This document shows positions 26,375-34,450 of a stretch of 64,000 nt of DNA, piece after piece. Source of the DNA: Bacteroidetes bacterium MedPE-SWsnd-G2 (GTDB lineage: Bacteria > Bacteroidota > Bacteroidia > Flavobacteriales > Flavobacteriaceae). The position numbers were made by a program, and so were the translations under genes. The stretch spans positions 248,001 to 312,000 of the forward strand of contig MPDE01000002.1 in NCBI GenBank assembly GCA_001874335.1, in the 5' to 3' direction. Each line of letters begins with the position of its first letter. The stretch's first letter is position 1. A model generated the notes under the pieces. That model did not search any database, had not been told where the DNA came from, and saw only the letters and a program-made list of their open reading frames with translations.

Positions 26375-27955
26375 ATGAAAAAATCACTTCTTTTAGCTGG
26401 TGTCGCATTCGCATTTATTGGGTGTGGAGCCTCCCAAGACACAACTACAACAAAATCAAATACTTCTAAAGCAACTGCAGATCCAGTAACTTATGCACAA
26501 ACAATTACTGAAGATGAGCTTAGAGATTTACTATTTACTTACGCCTCAGATGAATTTCAAGGTCGTGAAACTGGAGAACCCGGACAAAAAATGGCGGTAG
26601 ACTATTTACGTACACAATACATGAATATGGGTGTGCCTTCTCCACTTCAAAATGATGATTACTTTCAAGAAGTACCGCTTGAAAACGCCAAATCCCCTGA
26701 CGTTTCTTTGTCTGTTAATGATCAACCCTTCGATTTATACACAGATTTTATATCAACAACTACCGTAAAAGACCAAAAATTAGATTTAAAAGAATATGCA
26801 TACGCTGCTTACGGTATAGAAGATGGAAATTATAATGACTATGCAAATTTAGATGTAAAAGGAAAATTTGTAGTTATTAAAAATGGGGAACCAAAAAATA
26901 GTGATGGTACTTATGTGACTACAAACGCAAAGGAGTCTACTAAATGGTCTGGAGGTCGTCAAAGCTTACGATTTAAAAGAGATTTAGCCATAGAAAAAGG
27001 CGCTAAGGGAGTTATTATAATGGACCAAGAATTATTTGTTAGGTATTCAAAATATTATCAAAGTAGAGCTGCTTCAGGTAAAGGAAGTTTAAGTTTAGTT
27101 GAAAACAATGAAAATGAAATGTCATTATTAATTGGTACGAAATTAGGGAATAGCTTAGTGTCGGATATTTTAAATAATGATAAACCTCAAATGTTTGAAT
27201 CACATATTTCAATTAATATTAGAAATAAATCGGAATTATTAGAATCTGAAAACGTTGTTGCCTTTATTAAAGGTAGCGAGCTTCCAAACGAAATATTAGT
27301 TATCTCTGCTCACTTGGATCATGAAGGAATTAAAGATGGAGAAATATACAATGGAGCTGATGATGATGGTTCTGGAACGGTTGCCCTTTTAGAAATCGCT
27401 GAAGCTTTTAAAATGGCCCAAAAAGATGGTAATGGACCAAAACGTTCTATATTATTTTTACACGTTACGGGTGAAGAAAAAGGTTTATTAGGTTCAAGAT
27501 ACTATTCAGATTTTGATCCAATTTTCCCTTTAGAAAACACTGTTGCCAATTTAAATATTGATATGATAGGACGAATAGATCCAAATAGAAAAGGAGATAG
27601 AAACTATGTGTATTTAATAGGAGCTGACAAACTAAGTACTGAGCTTCATGAAATTTCTGAAGCCATGAATTCTAAATACACTAATATTGAATTAGATTAT
27701 AAATTTAATGACGAAAACGATCCTAACAGATTTTATTACCGATCTGATCATTACAATTTTGCAAAAAACAATATTCCTGTAATTTTTTATTTTAATGGTA
27801 CACATGATGACTACCATAAACCAAGTGACACTCCAGATAAGATTAATTACGATCTGTTAGAAAACCGAACAAAATTAGTATTTCACACGGCATGGGAGTT
27901 AGCAAATAGAGCTGATAGAATTACAGTTGATAAAGCACAAGCAGTTAAAAAATAA
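26375..27955 (+). CDS. M28 family zinc peptidase with PA-type insert, lipoprotein
   Basis: I choose the ATG at 26375, giving MKKSLLLAGVAFAFIGCG with lipobox C17; an in-frame ATG at 26324 would add 17 residues before the signal. The 526-residue protein has an M28 fold split by a protease-associated (PA) domain (about residues 125-290, KGKFVVIKNGEPKNSDG...GAKGVIIMDQ). The zinc ligands follow in SAHLDHEG, GADDDGSG, TGEEKGLLG, NIDMIGR and YRSDHYNF. Its catalytic half is paralogous to the upstream peptidase. A strong hairpin terminator follows at 27974. Confidence 0.9.
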   Translation: MKKSLLLAGVAFAFIGCGASQDTTTTKSNTSKATADPVTYAQTITEDELRDLLFTYASDEFQGRETGEPGQKMAVDYLRTQYMNMGVPSPLQNDDYFQEVPLENAKSPDVSLSVNDQPFDLYTDFISTTTVKDQKLDLKEYAYAAYGIEDGNYNDYANLDVKGKFVVIKNGEPKNSDGTYVTTNAKESTKWSGGRQSLRFKRDLAIEKGAKGVIIMDQELFVRYSKYYQSRAASGKGSLSLVENNENEMSLLIGTKLGNSLVSDILNNDKPQMFESHISINIRNKSELLESENVVAFIKGSELPNEILVISAHLDHEGIKDGEIYNGADDDGSGTVALLEIAEAFKMAQKDGNGPKRSILFLHVTGEEKGLLGSRYYSDFDPIFPLENTVANLNIDMIGRIDPNRKGDRNYVYLIGADKLSTELHEISEAMNSKYTNIELDYKFNDENDPNRFYYRSDHYNFAKNNIPVIFYFNGTHDDYHKPSDTPDKINYDLLENRTKLVFHTAWELANRADRITVDKAQAVKK

Positions 27956-27973
27956 ACCAAAATTAACGTACAA

Positions 27974-28005
27974 AAAAAGCCTTTCAAATACTTGAAAGGC
28001 TTTTT
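27974..28005. terminator. Bidirectional intrinsic terminator
   Basis: A perfect 14-bp inverted repeat (AAAAAGCCTTTCAA, loop ATAC, TTGAAAGGCTTTTT) has A and T tracts at its ends, so it works on both strands. It ends the M28 peptidase transcript (plus) and the tRNA-His transcript (minus), whose 3' end is eight bases away. Confidence 0.9.
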
Positions 28006-28012
28006 AGTTTTG

Positions 28013-28087
28013 GGTGGAAGACCGGATTCGAACCGGCGACCCTCGGTACCACAAACCGATGCTCTAACCAACTGAGCTACAACCACC
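28013..28087 (-). tRNA. tRNA-His (GTG)
   Basis: A cloverleaf on the minus strand with anticodon GTG at 28052-28050 in the loop TTGTGGT between stems TCGGT and ACCGA. The T-loop is TTCGAAT. The histidine-specific extra G(-1) (28087) faces discriminator C73 (28013). CCA is not encoded. Pairing acceptor bases 1-7 (GTGGTTG) with 66-72 (CTTCCAC) leaves U-U oppositions at 5-68 and 6-67, which is odd; the rest pairs well. Confidence 0.93.
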
Positions 28088-28113
28088 ATGTAACTGCTTT
28101 TTTAATGCGTGTG

Positions 28114-28143
28114 CAAATGTAAAAGTTTTAGCAAATATAGCAA
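28114..28143 (-). promoter_or_regulatory. Promoter of tRNA-His
   Basis: On the minus strand a TTG (28143-28141), 19-base spacer and TACATTTG (28121-28114) match the Bacteroidota sigma-70 consensus exactly. The tRNA begins 26 bases downstream. Confidence 0.75.
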
Positions 28144-28156
28144 AGGTTTTTTTAAT

Positions 28157-28879
28157 TTATTTTAAATTAAATAAGCTGACAACAGCGGCTACACGTTCAA
28201 CGGTAAAACCTTCGGCATGCTCTACTCCAACCAAGCGACCTAAATCTCTTGCTCGATAATCTACACTATCTGTAAAATTTTTACTTGATATTGGAGTTGT
28301 AGGCTCCTGACTATCAGGATCAAAAAATTGAGTTTTATAAGCCAGAACTGCCTTCATTTTTACGTTTAAAAACCCAGAAATATCAACAACAACGTCTGGT
28401 TCCAAATTTTTCCATTGAATATAATGGTAAACAAACTTTGGCCTCCAAGGTTCTTGAAAGCCATCGGTATCTTCACATTTCGTGTCTATTTTTAACAATC
28501 CGCTTAAAAAACAGGAATCACTCACGAGTCTACTCCCCTTTCCATGATCAATATGCCTGTCGTCAATAGCGTTACATAATACCATCTCAGGACGATATTT
28601 TCTTATCATTTTTATTAACTCAATCTGATGGTATTTATCATTAATGAAAAAACCATCGGCAAACTCCATATTTGTACGCATTGACAAACCTAAAATTTTT
28701 GCAGCATCATCAGCTTCAACATCCCTAGTTTCGGCCGTACCACGAGTGCCTAATTCTCCTCGAGTTAAATCGATTACGCCAACTTTTTTACCGTTAGCTA
28801 TTTCCTTGGCTATCGTTCCTCCACAACCTAATTCTATGTCATCAGGGTGGGCACCAATTGCTAGTATATCTAATTTCAT
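28157..28879 (-). CDS. bshB1: Bacillithiol biosynthesis deacetylase BshB1
   Basis: A 240-residue LmbE/PIG-L deacetylase. It carries the zinc motif A-H11-P-D13-D14 (AIGAHPDDIELGCGG) and the BshB1-specific block DLTRGELGTRGTAETRDVEA. Later motifs HIDHGKGS and DISGFLNVKMKAVLAYKTQF also fit. It removes acetyl from GlcNAc-malate in bacillithiol synthesis, a low-molecular-weight thiol found in Bacillota and many Bacteroidota. The start gives the normal N-terminus MKLDILAIG. Confidence 0.93.
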   Translation of the reverse strand: MKLDILAIGAHPDDIELGCGGTIAKEIANGKKVGVIDLTRGELGTRGTAETRDVEADDAAKILGLSMRTNMEFADGFFINDKYHQIELIKMIRKYRPEMVLCNAIDDRHIDHGKGSRLVSDSCFLSGLLKIDTKCEDTDGFQEPWRPKFVYHYIQWKNLEPDVVVDISGFLNVKMKAVLAYKTQFFDPDSQEPTTPISSKNFTDSVDYRARDLGRLVGVEHAEGFTVERVAAVVSLFNLK

Positions 28880-28921
28880 GTAATTTTAAGTTTTGATAGT
28901 TTCAAAATTAGCCAATTTATT

Positions 28922-29809
28922 CTAAAGCGAATTAAAGACTATGCTCTCATCTGTATAACTCCAAATTAATACTTGAAGTTTTTTATGGCCATGCTCCATT
29001 TTAATGGTTGCATATTTTTTACAACCTGCCTTTTTTAATTTGACTTTAAACCCGCGTACCAAATCTTTATCAGAAACCAAACAACTATACCATTTTACTT
29101 GAGTTTTATAATTACTGCTTTCTAATATATAGCGTTCAATAAACTTCCTTTCACCTCCTTTAATCCATAATTCATTATGAACCCCCGAAAAATTTCTTTT
29201 AAAATCCTCATTATCCTTTCCTAATCCTCTTAATTTCTTTTCGGTAGCTTTTTGAGCTTGTTCTTCGGATTCAAAGAATGGTGGATTACACATAGACAGT
29301 GTAAATGATGAGTCCTCTTTTAAAACATGTTCTAAAATTCTAAATGAATTAGGCTGATGAATTACCGCAATGGATTCTGACATACCATTCTGATCAATAA
29401 TTTGTTGCGCATTTTCAATTGAAGTTTTAGAAACCTCTGATCCTAAAAAGCTCCAATTAAAAAGACTATTTCCTAATAATGGATACACCAATGTTGCGCC
29501 TGTTCCTATATCTAAAACTTTAATATCCCCTTTTTCATTTTTAGAATTAAGCCAGTCATTTAAGTACAAAAGATAATCTGCCCTTCCTGGAATTGCAGGA
29601 CACAAATTATGATCACTAAAATTCCAAAAATCAATATTGTAATCTACTCTTAACAACGCTCTATTAAGTTCTTTGACCGCTTTAGGGTTACCAAAGTCAA
29701 TAGAAGAAATACCGTCTTTTCGTTTTACGACATATTGTTGTAATTGAGGATGCCCCAATGCCAATGCCTCTATATTATAGCCGTTTAAATGTTTATTATT
29801 AGAATGCAA
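28922..29809 (-). CDS. rlmF: 23S rRNA (adenine-1618-N6)-methyltransferase RlmF
   Basis: A 295-residue protein with the RlmF signature: GYNIEALALGHPQLQQYV near the N-terminus, SAM motif VLDIGTGATLVYPLLG, the catalytic N6-adenine motif CNPPFFES, and the KRNFSGVHNELWIKGGERKFI block. It methylates A1618 of 23S rRNA. Transcribed in the same direction as bshB1, with 42 bases between them. Confidence 0.92.
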   Translation of the reverse strand: MHSNNKHLNGYNIEALALGHPQLQQYVVKRKDGISSIDFGNPKAVKELNRALLRVDYNIDFWNFSDHNLCPAIPGRADYLLYLNDWLNSKNEKGDIKVLDIGTGATLVYPLLGNSLFNWSFLGSEVSKTSIENAQQIIDQNGMSESIAVIHQPNSFRILEHVLKEDSSFTLSMCNPPFFESEEQAQKATEKKLRGLGKDNEDFKRNFSGVHNELWIKGGERKFIERYILESSNYKTQVKWYSCLVSDKDLVRGFKVKLKKAGCKKYATIKMEHGHKKLQVLIWSYTDESIVFNSL

Positions 29810-30131
29810 AATATTTTACGTTTTAGAAATTAAGTAAAGATTAATGTTCTGCAAGATATCTGATTTTAAATCTTTGACTCCATAAAAAACCCTTTTTAAA
29901 TTATAATTAAGAATGGTTTTAGTGCTAATTACTTTTCATAAACTCTGAGCTAAAATTTTAAAGAGAAAACCTATTACTCTATTTTTTTGATTAATAAACC
30001 CACATGACCTAAACATAAAACCACGAAAAAACCAACACTTTAACAACCTTATAACAAACGATTTATAAAACAATTAACTTTCATTTCAATCTTTAGATGC
30101 TTAATTTTGCACCTTATAAAATACGTATATT
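29810..30131. other. 322-bp intergenic region between divergent rlmF and SLC13 gene
   Basis: Very AT-rich and without a convincing ORF or RNA. It must hold the divergent promoters of rlmF and the SLC13 permease. A perfect -7 element TAATTTTG lies at 30102-30109, 22 bases before the permease ATG, but no TTG is found at the expected distance. Nothing else was recognised. Confidence 0.5.
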
Positions 30132-31976
30132 ATGACTACAATGTTTATAATACTTGCCATTACAATTGTATTATTTATATGGGGAAAATACTCACCAGAT
30201 TTAATTGCTGTGTTCTCTATGTTAGCCTTGTTTTCATTAGGAATTCTAACCTCCAAAGAAACTTTAAGCGGATTTAGTAATCCGACGGTTGTCATGATTG
30301 CCGCCTTGTTTGTTATAGGTGAAGGGCTTTCTAGAACAGGATGGACCGCTTTAGCAGGACAGAAGTTTATTGAACTTGCTGGAAGTAGCGTTAAAAAGCT
30401 TTTGGTTATTGTGACTTTTGGAGCTGGCGCGCTTTCTGGATTTGTGAGTAACACTGGAACGGTAGCTACACTTTTACCGGTTACGATTTCATCGGCATGG
30501 AATATTGGTGCATTTCCCTCTAAAATCTTAATGCCTGTTGCTTTTGGCTCTAACACTGGTGGGCTGTTAACCTTAACTGGTACGCCTCCAAATATTATTG
30601 TTAGTAATACTTTGGCAGAATCTGGATTTGAGGGTTTTTCATTTTTTGAATTCGGATTAATAGGCTTACCTCTTCTTATTATTGCAATATTATATTTTAG
30701 ATATGTTGGATACAAACTTTTACCCAGCAACAAAACTAACAACAGACCAGTAAATATTGATTCGACTTTACACAAATGGATTGAGGCTTATCAGGTTCAG
30801 GATGATTATTATAGATTAAGGGTTCGAGGCGCTTCTAATTTAATAGGTAAAACCTTAAGAGAAGCTGGATTTGAATCCACTTATAACCTTTCTGTAATAC
30901 GAATGCATTCTCATCATGAAGAATCTATAACGCATAGAGTTGTTGATGATTTTATAGAGTTTCCAGAATTAAGCACGGTCATTTCTAAAAATGATGTTAT
31001 TACCTTTAAAGGTGACACAGAAAACATTAATAAAGTCATGATTAAATATAGGCTTGCTCTTCTTCCTTTAGAAGCTGCTCCAGATGAATTACGTCACAAC
31101 TTAATCAACCAAGAGGTTGGAATGGTAGAGGTAATTGTTACTCCTAAATCTGTTTTGGTAGGCAGACGTATTAAAACAGGTGACTATTTTAAACGTTTCG
31201 GAATTCAAGTTTTGGCGGTTTCAAGAGACAACACACCTTTACAAGAAAGAGACATAAAAATACAGGCTGGTGATGCCTTTTTATTAAGAGGAACTTGGAA
31301 GTCTATTGAGTCCTTAAAAAATCTTCATGAAAATATTGTTATGTGCGGAAGCCCAGAAGGACTTGCCAAAAACGTAGATAATTTAACACCTAAGTCTTAT
31401 ATCGCTCTTGGCTCTTTAGTACTAATGATTGCATTACTTGTGTTTAAGGTGGTACCTGGGTCAATTGCCGCGCTAATTTCTGCTGCATTGGTAATAGTTA
31501 CAGGCTGTGTGCCAATATCAAGAGCTTATAAATCTATTAGTTGGACGAGTGTAATTATGATTGCAGCTATGATACCAATGGGTTTAGCACTACAAAAAAC
31601 TGGAGCTGCACAGTTAATTGCAGATAACCTTGTTAGTACATTAGGTAGTATTGGTCCTGTTACATTATTGGCTGGTGTGTTTTTATTAACAACTGCATTT
31701 AGTCAAATTATTAATAATTCGGCAACAGCTGTTTTAATGGCACCTATTGCTCTAATAGCTGCGCAACAACTAAATATATCACCAGAGCCATTTATGATTG
31801 TAGTAGCCATTAGTGCTTCAACTGCATTCCTTACTCCGGTGGGAACAACAACAAATGCAATGGTAATGACTGCTGGAGGTTATAAATTTATGGACTACTT
31901 TAAAGTGGGCTTACCATTATTACTCATCTTTTTACTAGTTACCTTATTATTAGTACCAGTTATTTGGCCATTCTAA
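30132..31976 (+). CDS. SLC13/DASS-type permease with two TrkA-C domains
   Basis: A 614-residue transporter with about 11-12 membrane helices split by a cytoplasmic insert. The first half carries SGFVSNTGTVATLLPV and TGTPPNIIVSNTL, the DASS/CitT-type hairpin motifs. Residues about 215-375 form two TrkA-C (RCK_C) domains (RVRGASNLIGKTLREAG, VIVTPKSVLVGRRI). The second half repeats the transport motifs (INNSATAVLMAPIALIA, TPVGTTTNAMV). Family members move sulfate, dicarboxylates or other anions with sodium; the ion here cannot be fixed. It ends in a hairpin shared with the convergent MATE gene. Confidence 0.9.
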   Translation: MTTMFIILAITIVLFIWGKYSPDLIAVFSMLALFSLGILTSKETLSGFSNPTVVMIAALFVIGEGLSRTGWTALAGQKFIELAGSSVKKLLVIVTFGAGALSGFVSNTGTVATLLPVTISSAWNIGAFPSKILMPVAFGSNTGGLLTLTGTPPNIIVSNTLAESGFEGFSFFEFGLIGLPLLIIAILYFRYVGYKLLPSNKTNNRPVNIDSTLHKWIEAYQVQDDYYRLRVRGASNLIGKTLREAGFESTYNLSVIRMHSHHEESITHRVVDDFIEFPELSTVISKNDVITFKGDTENINKVMIKYRLALLPLEAAPDELRHNLINQEVGMVEVIVTPKSVLVGRRIKTGDYFKRFGIQVLAVSRDNTPLQERDIKIQAGDAFLLRGTWKSIESLKNLHENIVMCGSPEGLAKNVDNLTPKSYIALGSLVLMIALLVFKVVPGSIAALISAALVIVTGCVPISRAYKSISWTSVIMIAAMIPMGLALQKTGAAQLIADNLVSTLGSIGPVTLLAGVFLLTTAFSQIINNSATAVLMAPIALIAAQQLNISPEPFMIVVAISASTAFLTPVGTTTNAMVMTAGGYKFMDYFKVGLPLLLIFLLVTLLLVPVIWPF

Positions 31977-31997
31977 TACGCATATAAATTAATATCA

Positions 31998-32036
31998 AAA
32001 ATGGAAAATCACTAAACTGCTGTGGTTTTCCATTTT
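31998..32036. terminator. Bidirectional terminator overlapping the MATE 3' end
   Basis: AAAATGGAAAATCAC (31998-32012) pairs with GTGGTTTTCCATTTT (32022-32036) over 15 bp with one T-G wobble, loop of nine. The right arm is the last coding sequence of the MATE gene and the loop contains its stop codon. It would terminate the SLC13 transcript and, in the other direction, the MATE transcript. Confidence 0.7.
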
Positions 32037-33412
32037 CCTTTTTTAAACCAAATTATTCCGATAATAGCAATTAAAACCTCAGCCAATGTAATGGCCCAAA
32101 ATACACCTGCAGGCCCGAATTCAAAAGTAAAAGACATGAGATAAGCAAAGGGCAATTGAAACACCCAAAAGCAAAAGAAGTTAATATAAGTTGGCGTTTT
32201 CGTATCTCCTGCGCCATTAAAAGCTTGAACCATAACCATACCATAGCCATAAAAAATATAGCCAGCTGCTATCACCTTAAGACAGAGACTACCTTGAGCA
32301 ACCACTTCTGGAGTTGTATTAAATAAGGAAATTATTTCGGTAGCAAAAAGAAGATATATTATAGAAATCACCCCCATAAACACTGCACTATACCGTCCAG
32401 TTATCCAAACCGATTTTTCTGCTCTATCAGGACTCTTGGCCCCTAAGTTTTGTCCTACCAAGGTCGCAGCAGCATTACTTAGTCCCCAAGCCGGCATTAA
32501 AGTAAATAACATCACACGAATAGCAATGGTATAGCCTGCTAAAACCTCACTACCAAACTCACTCATTATACGCATAAGAAACACCCAACTTAAAGTGCCT
32601 ATTAAAAATTGACCGATACCTCCTAACGATACCTTAACAAGGTTAAATATGATATCAAATCGAAGTTTTAATTTATTCCAGCTCAACCTGATTCTAGAAG
32701 AGCCATAAAACAAAATGTACAACTGAAAACTAACTGCAAAACCTCTCCCAATGGTCGTAGCTATAGCTGCACCTTCGACACCATAAGCTGGTACTGGCCC
32801 AAAACCAAAAATAAAAATGGGATCAAGAATGATGTTCAAACCATTGGATATTATTAAAGCCCACATGGCTATTGAAGCATCACCCGCACCTCTAAAAATT
32901 GCATTAATTAGAAACAGAAGCATTATTGTAATATTACCTCCTAATAAAATTTGTGTATACCTGTAACCTTCTTCAATTAAATCTGGCTCAGCTCCCATAA
33001 GTGCGAGAATATCTTTCGGAAAAAAAATACCAATTAAACTAATGATTACAGCGATAATTATTCCTAAAAAAATGGCTTGAACTGCGGTATTAGATGCCGC
33101 TGCTAAATTCTCCTCTCCTACTCGCCTGGCAATAATGGCTGTGGCTGCCATGCTTAAACCAATGGCTACAGCATAAACTAAAGTCACAACCGATTCTGTT
33201 AACCCTATTGTGGCAACGGCATTTACACTCACCTTTGAGACATATAAAATATCTACAATTGCGAAAATGGACTCCATGCACATTTCTAAAATCATAGGAA
33301 TGGCAAGCATAAAAATTGCCCTTTTTATACTTCCTGTAGTAAAACGTTGCTCTTTACCAGAAACTGCACTTTTAAAAAGTGTAAAAAAAGAATTGAGTTT
33401 TTTAGTAACCAC
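32012..33412 (-). CDS. MATE family efflux transporter
   Basis: A 466-residue protein with 12 predicted membrane helices in two homologous halves. It shows MATE landmarks: RAIFMLAIPMILEMCMESIF at the start, GADPDLIEEGYRYTQILLGG-like loop, NAIFRGAGDASIAMWA, and in the second half AWGLSNAAATLVGQNLGAKSPDRAE. It exports cationic compounds or metabolites using sodium or protons. The glutathione peroxidase gene ends seven bases upstream of its start, so the two are likely co-transcribed. Confidence 0.9.
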   Translation of the reverse strand: MVTKKLNSFFTLFKSAVSGKEQRFTTGSIKRAIFMLAIPMILEMCMESIFAIVDILYVSKVSVNAVATIGLTESVVTLVYAVAIGLSMAATAIIARRVGEENLAAASNTAVQAIFLGIIIAVIISLIGIFFPKDILALMGAEPDLIEEGYRYTQILLGGNITIMLLFLINAIFRGAGDASIAMWALIISNGLNIILDPIFIFGFGPVPAYGVEGAAIATTIGRGFAVSFQLYILFYGSSRIRLSWNKLKLRFDIIFNLVKVSLGGIGQFLIGTLSWVFLMRIMSEFGSEVLAGYTIAIRVMLFTLMPAWGLSNAAATLVGQNLGAKSPDRAEKSVWITGRYSAVFMGVISIIYLLFATEIISLFNTTPEVVAQGSLCLKVIAAGYIFYGYGMVMVQAFNGAGDTKTPTYINFFCFWVFQLPFAYLMSFTFEFGPAGVFWAITLAEVLIAIIGIIWFKKGKWKTTAV

Positions 33413-33419
33413 AGGTTTA

Positions 33420-33992
33420 TTAACCTTTAATCCAATTCACTATTTCTGGATCTGAAGGTAAGGTTCGAGGAGAAATCACTTTAGCCAAATGCCCATTTTC
33501 ATCTATCAAGTATTTTTGGAAATTCCAACTCACCTCAGAATCTTGAAGTCCGTTTTGAGATTTTTGAGTTAAAAACTGATATACTTCATGCATATCGTCT
33601 CCTTTTACAGAAATTTTACTCATCATTGGAAACTTCACTCCATAATTTTGCTCACAAAACTGTGCAATTTGCTTATTTGTACCAGGCTCTTGAGCGCCAA
33701 AATTGTTTGCAGGAAACCCTACAATTGTAAATCCAGAATCTTTATAAGATTCAAATAACGCTTGCAATCCTTCATACTGCGGCGTTAATCCACATTCACT
33801 TGCAGTGTTAACAATCATTATTTTCTTTCCTTTTAAATCACTAAAATCGAAAGAATTTCCATTTAAATCTTTCACTTTAAACTTATAAATAGAATCCATA
33901 AATTCGTTGGTTGTAGTGTTAGTATCTTCGTTAAATTGATTGAAACAAAACAAAGTGGTTATTGATAAGATAATTGTAGCTATATATTTCAT
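33420..33992 (-). CDS. Glutathione peroxidase family protein, exported, with altered active site
   Basis: The 190-residue protein has a hydrophobic N-terminus (MKYIATIILSITTLFC), probably an export signal, then a thioredoxin-fold Gpx domain. The peroxidatic Cys is C67 (NTASECGLTPQY) and the tryptophan motif WNFQKYLID is present. The usual FPCNQFGxQEP is changed to FPANNFGAQEPG, so the Gln of the catalytic tetrad is Asn and the adjacent Cys is Ala. A likely resolving Cys is in FCEQNYGVKFPM. Probably a thioredoxin-dependent thiol peroxidase. Seven bases before the MATE gene. Confidence 0.88.
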   Translation of the reverse strand: MKYIATIILSITTLFCFNQFNEDTNTTTNEFMDSIYKFKVKDLNGNSFDFSDLKGKKIMIVNTASECGLTPQYEGLQALFESYKDSGFTIVGFPANNFGAQEPGTNKQIAQFCEQNYGVKFPMMSKISVKGDDMHEVYQFLTQKSQNGLQDSEVSWNFQKYLIDENGHLAKVISPRTLPSDPEIVNWIKG

Positions 33993-34060
33993 AGGAGGTT
34001 TTTTATTAAAAAATTACGTTCTTAGGTTAAGTTGCAAATCTATCAAAAGCAAAGTAATAC

Positions 34061-34171
34061 TTAGTCGTTTTTAGACGCTTTGTTATAGGCCCAAACCATT
34101 GCTATAGCCCAAAGTAAAACACAGGTGATAACAATTACCGAAAACCAAAAAACTATATCATTTGCTTCCAT
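34061..34171 (-). CDS. 36-residue single-pass membrane protein
   Basis: A short ORF on the minus strand from ATG at 34171 to TAA at 34061. It encodes an N-terminal acidic patch, one strongly hydrophobic helix (IVFWFSVIVITCVLLWAIAM), and a short basic tail ending in KASKND, so the tail is expected in the cytoplasm. It overlaps the upstream 64-residue membrane-protein gene by 14 bases in another frame, the kind of overlap seen in translationally coupled pairs. No family recognised. Confidence 0.6.
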   Translation of the reverse strand: MEANDIVFWFSVIVITCVLLWAIAMVWAYNKASKND

Positions 34172-34352
34172 CTCTCACTTGCTTTAAAAAAATCATTACT
34201 AATAATAAGGTAGGAGCCCAAAGCCCCACAAATATGCCGTGCATTTCTTGTCCATCAAGAAACAACCATTCAGCCACAATAATAATCACAAAACAGAGTA
34301 AAAGCATTGCCGAAAACCCTGGTCCTAATTTTTTATAAAAACTCATTTTCAA
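34158..34352 (-). CDS. 64-residue two-helix membrane protein
   Basis: A small protein with two hydrophobic helices (about residues 13-31 and 40-57) separated by a short polar loop with DGQEMHG, and a basic end (QVRDGSK). The start may be the Met at residue 1 or 3. It overlaps the next tiny membrane-protein gene by 14 bases. Small pairs like this are often subunits of transporters or oxidases, but no partner is adjacent. No family recognised. Confidence 0.6.
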   Translation of the reverse strand: MKMSFYKKLGPGFSAMLLLCFVIIIVAEWLFLDGQEMHGIFVGLWAPTLLLVMIFLKQVRDGSK

Positions 34353-34450
34353 TAATTTAATAGTGTAATTTAAAAAATATAAATTACTATTTTGGTAATT
34401 ATAGAAACAACGCTTAAAATTCTTTCAATCCTAGAGAAGAACTAAAATCT

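Noticed and set aside
27883-28089. A 68-codon minus-strand ORF over the tRNA-His region
   Set aside because: Its N-terminal half is the translation of tRNA-His itself, a well-known source of false proteins; a tRNA, its promoter and a terminator explain the segment.
30101-30775. A 224-codon minus-strand ORF opposite the SLC13 gene
   Set aside because: Low-complexity composition (Pro, Ala, Asn, Ile), no domain, and it lies wholly opposite a gene with clear transporter motifs; a shadow ORF.
34383-34400. AATTAC...GTAATT inverted repeat between the divergent genes
   Set aside because: Only six bases per arm in very AT-rich DNA; too weak to list as an operator.
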